Position numbers and translations under genes: made by a program | Shown: positions 26,503-37,000 of the stretch, piece after piece | Layout of the letters: each line of letters starts with the position of its first letter | How positions within the stretch are numbered: position 1 is the stretch's first letter | Assembly: GCF_014193585.1 (NCBI RefSeq) | Contig: NZ_BLXY01000013.1 | Span: 30,725-94,724 of the forward strand | DNA from: Geomonas paludis | GTDB lineage: Bacteria; Desulfobacterota; Desulfuromonadia; Geobacterales; Geobacteraceae | Reading direction: 5' to 3' | DNA: 64,000 bases | The notes under the pieces: generated by a model | Database searches by the model: none | What the model was told of the DNA's origin: nothing | What the model saw: the letters and a program-made list of their open reading frames with translations, nothing else

Positions 26503-26999
26503 AAGGTGGCTCCAGTGCCTTTTCTTGACATATGCAAGCATGCAGATTTTAGGAACACCCATCCTCTTTTCATCAACATCCCGTCCGATTTCCTGCCCTG
26601 TCCTTTCCAATGACTAAATCTGGTATAAGCAACTCCTGCTCTCCTATCTTAAGACAATAAAAGCAGTTTCGGGCGCATGAGCAGTATGTCAGTCGGCGGG
26701 ATTTTCAGGCGATTGTGCGCACGTCCGTTCACCTCCACTGCTCTTTTAATACTGCACAAACTATACTGCCCCCCCCCGGACAGTCAACTTCCGTTCCCTG
26801 GGCTAACCTGCGCGTAAGACGTCAACAAACGCAAGGCGTTCCATAGAGAGGGGCGGCCGTTGCCGCTGCCTTTGGAACCGCTCGAGACATGGTTTTGAAA
26901 GCGTTTTTGTTAGCCGCTGGGGATTGTTACCTCTCCAGTGTCCGTTCCCACATCTGCGAAAACACAACATTTTACCACTAGTTGCTGAACCCTTTGCTA
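26503..26999. other. non-coding stretch between the resolvase and the dpd promoter
   Basis: No convincing reading frame on either strand; a run of ten C residues lies at 26770-26779. It could contain recombination (res) subsites for the adjacent resolvase, but no clear repeated site was found by eye. Confidence 0.4.
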
Positions 27000-27028
27000 T
27001 TGACAAATCTCCCGAGAAAAGGTATTAA
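27000..27028 (+). promoter_or_regulatory. strong sigma-70 promoter upstream of the dpd operon
   Basis: A consensus TTGACA (27000-27005), a 17-nt spacer and TATTAA (27023-27028). It lies 280 bp before the dpdE start and directly upstream of a terminator-like hairpin. Confidence 0.7.
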
Positions 27029-27058
27029 CTTTTTCATTTGTGTTGTCTAGGAGTGTTT

Positions 27059-27112
27059 TTGTCGTGGAAAGGTGTGTTAGATTCAGAGGCTGTCTGCTGG
27101 GTTCTTGCCTAG
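27059..27112 (+). CDS. possible leader peptide overlapping the terminator
   Basis: AGGAG (27049-27053) is followed after 5 nt by TTG, opening a 17-codon frame MSWKGVLDSEAVCWVLA that stops at 27110-27112, within the loop and 3' arm of the hairpin. Ribosomes on it would cover the 5' arm. The start codon is weak and the frame may be chance. Confidence 0.3.
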   Translation: MSWKGVLDSEAVCWVLA

Positions 27113-27129
27113 CAGATAGCCTTTTTTTT
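27088..27129 (+). terminator. Rho-independent terminator/attenuator in the dpd leader
   Basis: An 11-bp stem (GGCTGTCTGCT / AGCAGATAGCC, one G-U pair), a 12-nt loop and eight T residues. It lies about 60 bp downstream of the promoter and 180 bp before dpdE, so it must be read through for dpd expression from that promoter. Confidence 0.75.
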
Positions 27130-27308
27130 CGCGATCGATAAAGTAGGCGAGTTTTCTTGATCCTTGTTCTGAACGTTGTGCCATTGTGTGTGCTGAAACC
27201 ACATTTCAGGCCATGATTTAAATCCGAAAAGCTTGACCTGGAAAGTCTGCAGGTGCTCACCTAATTTTCGGCCGTGTGGCCCTCGTTAACGCTTGGGAGG
27301 CGAGTAAT

Positions 27309-30300
27309 ATGTTCTGTAGGGTCATCGGTAGAGAATCCTTGGGCATAGGCAAGATCGTTTCTTCCACAGCCAGGAATGCGACCATCGAGTTCTTCATATC
27401 ACCGTGCGACCCCCCTTTGGTGCACGAACATCCCAAGAACCAGGTGGTTAAGATCGCCCTTGCACAGGAAACGCGTGTCTATGTTCAGGACCAAAGAACT
27501 AACTTATGGATGGCGGGAAGGGTGCTGGTCGCCGGGGACGATGAACTCCGGGTACAGTTCCCGAACAACTGCATTGCTACACTAAGTAGTGATGCCGTCC
27601 ACGTACGTTGCAACGTGCCGATCGTCGATCCTGTTCCCTTCCTCTCTCGATTCATAAACTACACACCTCGCTTCTCCGACTCTAGGCGAAAATTCGTGAA
27701 GGCGGTTCTGGACCAAAGGCGTGCCTGCCGGGGGATGTCTGCACTACTCTCCTCCTCCATTGAATTGGAGTCCCATCAGGTGCGCGTCGTCGAGCGTGTC
27801 CTCAAGGATCCGGTGCAGCGTTACCTCCTTGCGGATGAGGTTGGGCTTGGGAAGACCGTAGAGGCCGGCATTATCATTCGCCAGTGCGTGCTGGACAATC
27901 CAGATCATTTCGTCGTGGTCGCAGTTCCCGCCCACCTCGTTGTGCAGTGGCGCTGCGAACTTTCACAGAAGTTTCTGCTGGACTACGCGCTGGACCGCAG
28001 CGTCTTCATCATTGATCTGGATGACGACGCAGCGCTTCAGCGCTTCCTGCCCAAGACGAAGATGCTTGTAGTGGACGAGGTGCACCAATTGGTGAAGGGG
28101 ATAAACCTCAGAAACCCCTCCGCCCGATTTGAAATGGTCCGGGAGGCAGCCCATAGAGCGGAGCGTCTCCTCCTCGTGTCGGCGACCCCGGTTTTCGGCA
28201 ACGAGGCTAGCTTTCTCGCCATGCTACACCTGCTTGATCCCGTCATCTACTCGCTTTCCGATCTGGAGACGTTCCAGACCAAAATCGCAAACCGGCAACC
28301 CCTGGCACACCTTATCGCGGAGCTTTCGCCCGACAACATCATTTTCCTCGGGGATGTGATCGACAAGCTTACGGCAATGTTTCCTACTGACCCGCTCCTC
28401 AAAAAGTACGCGAAGAGTCTTGAGAGCATGCTGGCGGACTTCCCAGTGGAGGCGGACGAGGATATTAAAGAGGCGATTACCGCCATCCGCTCACATGTTT
28501 CGGAGACGTACCGACTGCACAGGCGCATCCTTAGGAATCGCCGCAGCAGCGTTCATGATTTGACTCCTGAAAGAATCGGTCTTAAAACCGCCACCTATAG
28601 GTCCGCTGAACGCGCTGCTGTCTTTGCGCTGTTGGAGCAGTGGCGCTCTTCGGCTGCGCTCTCGGTGTACCGTGAAGAGGAGGGAAAGCGCGCTGCGGTT
28701 CTCAGTGAACTCTTCTTCCTCTTTCTTGAGGCCCTAATAGCCTCGCCTCAAGAACTCCTTTCTCTGGTGGAAAAACGTCTAAACGGCGCTGCGGATAAAG
28801 CGGGGGCGGCGGCACTGCTTTATCCGGGGGAGAGGGAGACCCTGCTGCAACTTAGATCAGCCACTCTTGAACTATGCAGAGATGACGCGAAGCTGCACGC
28901 TCTAGCCGATCTCCTGGAACGACTGGTAAACTCCAGAGGCAAGCAGGTGATTCTGTTTTGCACCTACCCGGGCACGGCGTCTGAAGTCACAGAATTTATA
29001 GAAAAACGGTTTCCGGGAAAGGTCGCTACGCACCAGCCTTCCTCCGACTGCTCCGTTGAAGGGATACTGAAGGATGCCAACTGCGCGATCCTTGTCTGTG
29101 ATAGACGCGCTGAAGAGGGGCTCAATTTACACCAGGGGAGCCAGGAAAAGGTCATGGTCCACTACGATCTTCCCCTCTCCCCGAACCGCCTGGAGCAGCG
29201 CATCGGCAGATTGGATCGTTTCGGTTTCCTAGGTGACATCCTCTCTCATGCAGTCGTGTGCCAGGATGACGTCTACGAAACCCTGTGGAGCGCATGCCTT
29301 GAGGACGGCTTTGGCGTCTTCCACCAATCGATCGCTACGATGCAGTACCTCATCGACGCGGAGATGGCCAGTTTGCGACGGGAGGTCCTGGTGCAGGGAG
29401 GCGATGCGGTCCAGGCGTTGACCTTGAGGCTGGGGGGAGAGGCCGGCCTAATGGTGAAGGAGTTGCAAAAAATCGAACTACAGGACCAACTCGACGCCAT
29501 GCAGGATGAACCGTTACAGGCGTTCGACGACCTGGAGGACGTAGATGGCGATTGGAAAGGGATCCAGGCACAGGTCGACGCTTGGGTCGAGCACAACCTC
29601 CTCTTTGAGAAGGTTCCCCACCATATAGAGGGGTTCGCCCCGCCGGATCGGGTATTTCGCTTTCAGTACAATCACGATCGCAACCGTAACACGTTGGTGC
29701 CGCTGGACCGCTTCATGGAGAAGTTCCTGCCGGTCATCGACCTGAAGGCTAGGGGAGGGGGTTCTCAAAAACCGCGTTCATTTCCCTTCTCCTACCGTCG
29801 CGAGACTGCGGTGGCCAAGGGGTTGCAACTGTTGCGGTACGGAAACCCCTTCATCGATGGCATGATGGACTTCACTAGCCAAGACGACCGCGGGAAAAGC
29901 TTCGCGTTGTGGCGTTATGCCCCATCCTATGTTGCCCAAGAGGAGGTGGACCACTTCTTTCGCTTTGACTTCACGGTGGAAGTGGACCTAGCCACTGCGA
30001 TGTCCCTTGCAAAGATGATGGGATTGCCTAATCTGAGGACGATCCACCAAGCCTTGCGCCGCCAGGGGGATATCACATTGCCTCCACTGTACCAAACGGT
30101 TTGGCTGAATGCTGACTTTGAAGTCCCGGACACACAGTTGGTTGAATCTCACTTAGAGCTCCCATATAGCAAGTTGCCGCGTCGGGATGGTTCCTACGAC
30201 AGAAACCTAAACCATCACCGCTGGGAGACGATCATGCAAATGAACTTCCCTGTGATTAGGCAATGGGATCAGGTTTGTGCCGCAGCCCGCAGCGCCGCGG

Positions 30301-30563
30301 TAGCCGCCTTCAGGGAGGCGACCAACCTTGACGAAGAGCTAAACGACATCCTGGTGGAACTTTCGAGCTACGACGAAATCCACTTTGCCCAGAGGCAGAG
30401 TCGCCTCTCCCTTCTTTCCAAGAAAGAGCGGCAGGGGGAAGAGAGGGAAATAGAGACGGAAAGGCTGCTGCGGGAGGCTCTTGTCAAAGGAATTGCGACC
30501 CCCAAGATATCCCTTGACTCCGTGGGTGCTGTCTTTCTCTCCAACAACGATCCTTTCAGGTAG
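27309..30563 (+). CDS. dpdE: DpdE-like SNF2-family DNA translocase
   Basis: 1,084 aa from the ATG at 27309, chosen because GGGAGG lies 8 nt upstream; a GTG at 27276 has no ribosome site. SNF2/superfamily 2 motifs: Walker A LLADEVGLGKTVEAG (about 174-188), DEVH box (about 254), LLVSATPVFGN, and helicase C motifs (VILFCTYPG about 545; LEQRIGRLDRFG about 626-637). The layout is like HepA/RapA-type ATPases. In dpd systems DpdE is one of the genes required for the restriction phenotype. First gene of a rightward operon of tightly packed genes; DpdF starts 6 bp later. Confidence 0.82.
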   Translation: MFCRVIGRESLGIGKIVSSTARNATIEFFISPCDPPLVHEHPKNQVVKIALAQETRVYVQDQRTNLWMAGRVLVAGDDELRVQFPNNCIATLSSDAVHVRCNVPIVDPVPFLSRFINYTPRFSDSRRKFVKAVLDQRRACRGMSALLSSSIELESHQVRVVERVLKDPVQRYLLADEVGLGKTVEAGIIIRQCVLDNPDHFVVVAVPAHLVVQWRCELSQKFLLDYALDRSVFIIDLDDDAALQRFLPKTKMLVVDEVHQLVKGINLRNPSARFEMVREAAHRAERLLLVSATPVFGNEASFLAMLHLLDPVIYSLSDLETFQTKIANRQPLAHLIAELSPDNIIFLGDVIDKLTAMFPTDPLLKKYAKSLESMLADFPVEADEDIKEAITAIRSHVSETYRLHRRILRNRRSSVHDLTPERIGLKTATYRSAERAAVFALLEQWRSSAALSVYREEEGKRAAVLSELFFLFLEALIASPQELLSLVEKRLNGAADKAGAAALLYPGERETLLQLRSATLELCRDDAKLHALADLLERLVNSRGKQVILFCTYPGTASEVTEFIEKRFPGKVATHQPSSDCSVEGILKDANCAILVCDRRAEEGLNLHQGSQEKVMVHYDLPLSPNRLEQRIGRLDRFGFLGDILSHAVVCQDDVYETLWSACLEDGFGVFHQSIATMQYLIDAEMASLRREVLVQGGDAVQALTLRLGGEAGLMVKELQKIELQDQLDAMQDEPLQAFDDLEDVDGDWKGIQAQVDAWVEHNLLFEKVPHHIEGFAPPDRVFRFQYNHDRNRNTLVPLDRFMEKFLPVIDLKARGGGSQKPRSFPFSYRRETAVAKGLQLLRYGNPFIDGMMDFTSQDDRGKSFALWRYAPSYVAQEEVDHFFRFDFTVEVDLATAMSLAKMMGLPNLRTIHQALRRQGDITLPPLYQTVWLNADFEVPDTQLVESHLELPYSKLPRRDGSYDRNLNHHRWETIMQMNFPVIRQWDQVCAAARSAAVAAFREATNLDEELNDILVELSSYDEIHFAQRQSRLSLLSKKERQGEEREIETERLLREALVKGIATPKISLDSVGAVFLSNNDPFR

Positions 30564-30569
30564 TCGCCC

Positions 30570-33131
30570 ATGTCATTCGATTATTATGTACTCGAATCAG
30601 TGCTTGCTGACTGGCCTACTTCGGCTTTAGAAGGGGTCCCGGTGGACGGGGTGTATCAGCGGATTTCCCAGATCCTCACTGAGTCGCGCGAGCGCGGCAG
30701 ACTGCAGCACGGCCGCGATTTCCTCCCCCTGCTGCGTCAGGCAATGCTGCATCACCGGTCGGAGATAGGGTGCGAGGCTACCCTCCGGGTGCCATGCGGC
30801 GGAGGATGGCCTGATGCAGCCACCTGGACTGATTTTGGCTTTTATTGCGACCCTGACGGCACGGGGGGCTACTTCATCACCGCGCTTCGCTGGAATCCTC
30901 AATGGCTCCCGCAATCGGAGGAATATGACATCCTTGAGGACGTCTATGCGGGGAAGGTGTGCCGCCCCCAGTTGGTGGTCCCCATTGACCCATGCGTGAA
31001 GGAGGCCACCGGATTCGAAAGTTACAGCTCAGAGGGGCAGCGTGAAGCGGTGCGTGCTGCCTTCTTTGCTCCGGCCGGATCGACCCTAGTGGTGAACCTG
31101 CCCACGGGATCAGGTAAGAGCCTCGTTGGGTACCTCCCTTCGCTGTTGGGGGGGAGCCAAGGGAACTTCACCCTTTTCGTGGTGCCTACCGTCGCGCTCG
31201 CCATCGACCAGGCAGAGAAGTTGAGGGAAATGTATCAGAGGACCGGTTCATCCCACTCCGGCACCCCGTTGGCGTGGCATGGAGGGGTTCCTGCTATCGA
31301 CAAGGAACTCATCAAGAGGAACATCAGAGATGGCGTGCAACCGATTCTTTTCACTTCACCAGAATCTGTCTGCGGTAGCCTGCGCTGGGCCCTCTATGAC
31401 GCGGCACGGCGTGGGTTCCTTAAGTACTTTGTGGTGGATGAGGCGCACCTCGTCTCACAGTGGGGCATTGACTTTCGGCCTGACTTCCAGGCTCTCTCCG
31501 GAATCTGGCGTGGCCTACTGAAGGAAAGTGTCCATGCTATGAAGACGCTCCTCATGACCGCCACCCTTACAGAAGAAACGCTTGAGACTCTCGAGGTGCT
31601 CTTTTCCCCCTACGACGCCCCCTTTCAGGTGGTCTCCGCCGTGTACCTACGCCCGGAACCGCGCTACTGGCACTACAAGGCACACTCATTTCCCGAGAAG
31701 AAGCGATGTGTCCTAGAGGCGATACGTAAGGGTCCCCGCCCCCTAATCCTCTACGTGACGGAACCGAAAGAGGCCGAGGCTTGGTGCGCCCATCTTAGGG
31801 AGGAGGGATTCTCTCGTCTAGCAACCTTCCACGGCAATACGCGCACTGAGCGTAGAATGCAGGTCATTGCCCAGTGGAACCGCAACGAGCTGGACATCAT
31901 TGTTGCCACCTCGGCCTTCGGTGTCGGCATGGACAAAGGCGACGTGCGCATGATCCTGCACGCCAGTGTGCCGGAGAACTTGGACCGCTACTATCAGGAA
32001 GTGGGGAGGGGAGGGCGGGACAAGAAGGCGTCCGTGTCTCTGCTGATCTATACCAAAATTGACATCGACAAGGCCCGTGGTATGGCCTTCCCCCGGGTGG
32101 TCACCGAAGGACTCGGAAGGGAGCGCTGGCTTGCGTTGGTCCAGGACCAGGTTTCCCTTGAGGACGGCCTCTTTCAGATGGACTTGGCCACCGTCCCTGC
32201 CTACGCACATCAGCAGAGCGACTACAACCGGGCCTGGAACATGCGTACACTCCTGCTCATGGTTCGCGCGGGGGGCGTGCAGTTGGTGGCGCAGCCTCCG
32301 CCGACTGCTGCCGCGGACGCGGCGCCACTCTCAGATGACGAGGTGAAGGCTTATTTTGACAAAGTGGTACTGCGTTATCTCAATGGCAATCACTGTGATC
32401 CGGAGTACTGGAGCACCACGGTGGCAGCGGCAAAAGAGAGTTCTCTAGCGGCAAGCCAGCGCAACTTTGGATTTCTGCAGGACGTGCTGGAAAAGGGAGC
32501 GGAGATGGGCCGAACTCTCGCCAGCCTCTATTCCATCTGCCAGAACGGGCGCTACGTTTCAGTCCCTTGCTCCTGCGGAGGGTGTCCTAACTGTCGAAGC
32601 AACGGCAGCAACGGGATTGCCTTTGGTACGAGTCGTGTGCCGCCACTGGGCAGGGTTGCCCACCCCATTGTGGAGTGTTGGGAAAGCCTGTTTCCAATGG
32701 TTCCGGTACATCCGGTGGTAGTGACATATTCCCGCGACGAAGAAACTGCTCTCCCTACACGGTTACCGCAGTTGCTGGGGGCGCTGGTAACACGCTTTGG
32801 TGTGCGGGAGATCGTGGCGTCATGCCCCGAGACCCTGCTTAAAAACCCTGATTTTTTTCGCCTCTACAGGCGCGTGCCGGATCGCTTTCTGGTGCACCGC
32901 CACCTCGACGAGGAGTTGCGGCAAGGGTACGACACACCGCTTAACAGAGTCACGGTACTCTATCCGTGGGACACAACTCCGATACCACGGGCTCTTTTCC
33001 TGGCACCGAAGGACTTTCACCTAATCGTTGTGCCGGAGGACGTCCGCGACGGCGACCATCCCCACCATCTCTATCGCGACACCGCAAATAACATACTCAC
33101 TCTCAGGTATTTTCAGTTGAGGTTAACTTAA
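30570..33131 (+). CDS. dpdF: DpdF-like RecQ-type helicase
   Basis: 853 aa. Helicase motifs: NLPTGSGKS (about 177-185), VVDEAHLVSQWGIDFRP (about 286-302, the RecQ-like DEAH plus aromatic-rich signature), LLMTATL, ATSAFGVGMDKGDVR, and YQEVGRGGRDKK (about 474-485). A Cys cluster CSCGGCPNC (about 668-676) probably binds zinc. The N-terminal 170 and C-terminal 170 residues are outside the helicase core. It is co-transcribed and translationally coupled to DpdG (TAATG). The role is inferred as DNA unwinding during restriction of unmodified DNA. Confidence 0.82.
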   Translation: MSFDYYVLESVLADWPTSALEGVPVDGVYQRISQILTESRERGRLQHGRDFLPLLRQAMLHHRSEIGCEATLRVPCGGGWPDAATWTDFGFYCDPDGTGGYFITALRWNPQWLPQSEEYDILEDVYAGKVCRPQLVVPIDPCVKEATGFESYSSEGQREAVRAAFFAPAGSTLVVNLPTGSGKSLVGYLPSLLGGSQGNFTLFVVPTVALAIDQAEKLREMYQRTGSSHSGTPLAWHGGVPAIDKELIKRNIRDGVQPILFTSPESVCGSLRWALYDAARRGFLKYFVVDEAHLVSQWGIDFRPDFQALSGIWRGLLKESVHAMKTLLMTATLTEETLETLEVLFSPYDAPFQVVSAVYLRPEPRYWHYKAHSFPEKKRCVLEAIRKGPRPLILYVTEPKEAEAWCAHLREEGFSRLATFHGNTRTERRMQVIAQWNRNELDIIVATSAFGVGMDKGDVRMILHASVPENLDRYYQEVGRGGRDKKASVSLLIYTKIDIDKARGMAFPRVVTEGLGRERWLALVQDQVSLEDGLFQMDLATVPAYAHQQSDYNRAWNMRTLLLMVRAGGVQLVAQPPPTAAADAAPLSDDEVKAYFDKVVLRYLNGNHCDPEYWSTTVAAAKESSLAASQRNFGFLQDVLEKGAEMGRTLASLYSICQNGRYVSVPCSCGGCPNCRSNGSNGIAFGTSRVPPLGRVAHPIVECWESLFPMVPVHPVVVTYSRDEETALPTRLPQLLGALVTRFGVREIVASCPETLLKNPDFFRLYRRVPDRFLVHRHLDEELRQGYDTPLNRVTVLYPWDTTPIPRALFLAPKDFHLIVVPEDVRDGDHPHHLYRDTANNILTLRYFQLRLT

Positions 33132-34027
33132 TGGCCATATTGAATAGAACATCGGACGGCCTTTTCAACGTCCTCATCGTTATCTACAAAGTATTAGCGC
33201 ACTACGGCCCCCTGTCGAAGGATGATGTGAAGTCTATGGTTGCGCCCGGTGATGTAACCGACACTCAAGTCAACAACACTCTGAACCGCTGGACGCAGTT
33301 GGGCCTCTTCAGCGTTGATGGTACGGCGGTTTCGATAACCCCAGAATTCAGGCCGGGAGAGGGGGAGGGGGTCGACCTAGCCGTGTGTCGACTCCCCGTT
33401 ATCCTGCGCACCATCATCTTCAGGCAGGAGAACAATGCCAACTTCTGGGACTCCGAGTGCTCCGCAAGCGCCGACTTTTCCCGCGGCATTTCCTGGTTGC
33501 TGGCGCAGGACGTCTATTCCTTCGGCACCAACAGTCATGCGACGGTCCAGAATGTGGAAAAGGTGCAATTGGCCGATCCCTCCCAACGGATATTGCAAAA
33601 TGACACTCGTTGGCCGGGACTTTGCCACTGGGCAACTTACCTCGGCTTCGCCTGGGATGCCGCCACACTGGTTGTCGACCCCACCGTCGCTGTACGGGAG
33701 AGTCTTCCCGAGGTTTTCACCGGAGGCAAGACGCTCATAGCCTCCTCTTTCCTCGAGGCGCTAGCGTGCGTCCTCCCAGTGCTGGACTATGGCGCGTACC
33801 GCCAGGAAGTGGAAACTGCGCTGAACCCCCAGAACTGGCGGAAGCCGCCCAAATTCTTTCTCTCTACGTCGCTCAGTCGCGCGCTCAAGCGGTTGGAGTT
33901 ATCGGGGGAGATCACTCTGGAACATCTAGCCGACACTGGGGAAGCATACCGAATGATGCGGCAGCAAGGGGCCGAGTGGGGGCGTGTATTCACGCACGTG
34001 ACTTGGAACTATGCGGAGGGAAAGTAG
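33131..34027 (+). CDS. dpdG: DpdG-like protein
   Basis: 298 aa. The N-terminal 70 residues look like a winged helix (LIVIYKVLAHYGPLSKDDVK ... VNNTLNRWTQLGLFSVDG), and the rest is unrecognised. Its start overlaps the DpdF stop by one base and DpdH begins directly after its stop. Assigned as DpdG from position between the RecQ-like helicase and the large ATPase; DpdG has been reported to be needed for the restriction-like effect. A winged helix would fit DNA sensing (inference). Confidence 0.65.
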   Translation: MAILNRTSDGLFNVLIVIYKVLAHYGPLSKDDVKSMVAPGDVTDTQVNNTLNRWTQLGLFSVDGTAVSITPEFRPGEGEGVDLAVCRLPVILRTIIFRQENNANFWDSECSASADFSRGISWLLAQDVYSFGTNSHATVQNVEKVQLADPSQRILQNDTRWPGLCHWATYLGFAWDAATLVVDPTVAVRESLPEVFTGGKTLIASSFLEALACVLPVLDYGAYRQEVETALNPQNWRKPPKFFLSTSLSRALKRLELSGEITLEHLADTGEAYRMMRQQGAEWGRVFTHVTWNYAEGK

Positions 34028-37000
34028 ATGGCGGGTGATTTGGACCGTTTTTGGCCCTCTTACGAGGAGATCAACAATTGCATCAAAGCTGAGGCTGAGT
34101 CAGCGCATGAGAGCCTCATCCTCGCGGTACATCAGTCCACCCCCCTAGCGACCCGCAGTACCGGCGAAGGGGACCGTGTAGAGAGGGAAAGGTCGGAGAA
34201 GGATTTCCTGGATGCCTTTATGACGCAAGACCTCCCGTCCGGCACGTTGCTGCTCCCCATCACAGGTGCCTCGGGGGTGGGGAAGTCGCATATGATCCGG
34301 TGGTTGTACGCCCAATTGCAGCGCACCGAGGAGTACGAAGCTGAGAAGTTACATACCATTCGGATTCCCAAGAGTGCCAGTTTGAGGATGGTGGTTCAGT
34401 TAATCCTTGAACCGTTGAAGGGTGAACAGTACGACCAGTTGCGCGATGCGCTGCAAAAGGCCGCAGCCGAGGTCACAACTGACGCGGCAGGGATGCGGTT
34501 ACGTTATGGTCTCGGCATGGCTCTCAAGCAGTATCAGACCAAGTTATACGTCGACATTAAAGAGTCCTCCTCAGTGCAGGAAAAGAAGAGCCTGCAATTG
34601 GCTTACGGTCATGCCGATAAACTTCCTTCGCTTTTCAGTGACTTCGCCTTAAAGGACCAATATGATGATCTGCTCACCGCCATACTGACCCGCGCGATTG
34701 AGGGAAAGAAAGAAGAGAAAGAAGGAGAAGAAAACGACCACATACCCCGCTTTGACGCCGCCGATCTGCTGCTTAAAGACCCGAAGTCGATTCTCGACGC
34801 AGCGAAAGAGGTCCAAGTATATTATGCGCGGATCGGGGACAAGATCGAGAGGCAAAAGGCGGCAGACATTCTCAATGAAGTACTCGACGCGGCAATCGGT
34901 TTCGCCTTCAATCTTGGTCAGAACTTAGGCGGCAAGACACTCCAGGATATATTCCTGGATATACGGGAGCAACTCTTCAAAGAGGACAAGGAGTTGGTGC
35001 TTCTGATCGAGGATTTCGCTGCCCTAGCTGGAATCCAGGACCCCCTGTTGAAGATTTGCATCCAGGAGGCGATTCGCGACGGCAAGCAGGTACTTTGCAG
35101 GATGAGAACCGCAGTGGCCGTTACTGATGGCGACTGGAGCGGTCGCGATACGGTGTTGACCCGCGTTCACAGGGAATGGCGGGTCCAGTCGAAACTTTCC
35201 TCGGAGCAGGTCATAGTCGAGAAGACCATAGATCTGGTGGGAGCATATCTTAACGCCGCACGCTACGGCGATGAAGAATTGCGAAACCGCTTTTCGATGG
35301 TGAAGGAAAAACGGGATGCGGACCTCTTTTCCTGGCTCCCTGTATATGACGGTGAAGTGAGCGACGAGACGCTGGCGATTCTGGGCGCCTTTGGAAAGTC
35401 TAGGCAGGGGCACTGGCTTTTTCCCTTCAATGAACTGGCGATTGCTGCTCTTACCCGGAAATGGCTCAGGGAAGGGACTGATCTGGTTTTCAATCCGCGA
35501 AGCATTATCAACGGTATTCTCCGAAACGTGCTTCTGAAGCGTAACCTCTACCAAAACGGAGAGTTTCCAGAGGCAAACTTCGAGGGGACATCGTCGTCAA
35601 CCTTCACTGCCGAGCGCGTGGCCCGGTCAGGCCTCCCTGAGGGGGCAAAGGGGCGGTATAGGAGCCTGCTTTGCTTCTGGGGGGGGGATCCCGACAATGA
35701 AGAAGACTTGCAGGCCGTTTCGACTCTGGTACCAAAAACCTTTGGACTCCCCGCCCTTCCCGGCATGAAAGAGGCCTGCACTCAGGTCAAGGAGGGCAAG
35801 GTCAACTACGAGGCCAAGGTTGACGAAAAGGCCAAGGTTGACGAAAAGGCCAAGGTTGACGAAAAGGCCAAGGTTGACGAAAAGGCCAAGGTTGACGGCG
35901 AGGAAAAGGCGAAGGTTGACGGCGAGGAAAAGGCGAAGGGCAATGAGAAGGTCTCTGTGGTTACACAAGCGCCTCCTCCCGAGGTAGCAAGATGGAAAAA
36001 AATCCTCGAGGACTGGGCGAACTCCATTCCGATTTCCCAATCGGATGCTAACCAATTGCGAAACTTCATTAGTGATGGGCTTAAGGACTACATCAACTGG
36101 AATGCGTTGCTTCTCGCTCCTCCATCAGGGAAGGTCAGTGACGACATATACTTCAACATCTGTTATGCAAAAGGGACCAACGCCGCCTCGAAGTTCGAGG
36201 TCATCGTGGCCAACAGCAACAAGGACGAGGATGCCAGGCTACGTCGAGCCTTTCTGTCACTAGTTTGGTACCAAGAGATCGGCAGTTGGGATTATCCCGG
36301 CGGGGAGGACGATTGCCTGCATTATGCAGAGTTGATGGAGCGCCTATCCGCGCCTGTCGCCATGCGATACAGGGAGTTAGCTGACAGGCGAATCGCTCCA
36401 CTGGGGAATCTCCTGGCTTGGTGCAACCACATTCTCGCTACTGTGCCCCCGGTCATTGGGGACCAACCCAAGGAGGTCGTCGCCAGTATCTGGAGACGCA
36501 GCATCGAATCCCCTATCGCGACGCTCGACTCGAGTTGGGACTCAGCCCGAGAAATTTGCCACCGCGCCCAGGAGGTGCTCCTCACAGCGCTGAACTACGA
36601 TTGTGCCGCGTTCCAAGGCGATGCGAAAAAGAAACCATATGCCGTCGATGTGGTTCGGGTAGCGAGTCTATTGCCTGCCTTAGCTACCGATGTGACCGCC
36701 CAGACTATAACTTCCTTGTTCTCAGGAGGGGAGGCGATCAATGCGATTAAAGATGTATCCAGTTTGACACGTACGTCGAGTTTGAAGGGGCGGCTTAATG
36801 TCACTCTGCAGATCATCAGGGACGCAGAGAGTGCATTTTCGAAGTTCATTGCTCCGGACGAGGATATGGCAACGTCAGCCAAGGCGCTTGAATCCCTAAT
36901 TATGGCCGCGCAGGGGGACGGGGTCAGTTGGCCCAACAAGGTGACGACGACTGCGGACCAGTTGGGGGCCTTTGCTGTAGGGTTGGCAAGTGTCGATCTT

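Noticed and set aside
27000..27129. A classical preQ1 riboswitch in the dpd leader
   Set aside because: The leader does not show the short class I pattern (stem, A-rich tail forming an H-type pseudoknot) by eye; only a promoter, short frame and terminator can be supported.
26997..27260. 87-residue minus-strand frame over the dpd leader
   Set aside because: No ribosome site, no protein-like pattern, and it covers the promoter and terminator hairpin.
35813..35932. CRISPR array
   Set aside because: The repeats are contiguous, in frame and without spacers; they encode part of the DpdH protein.
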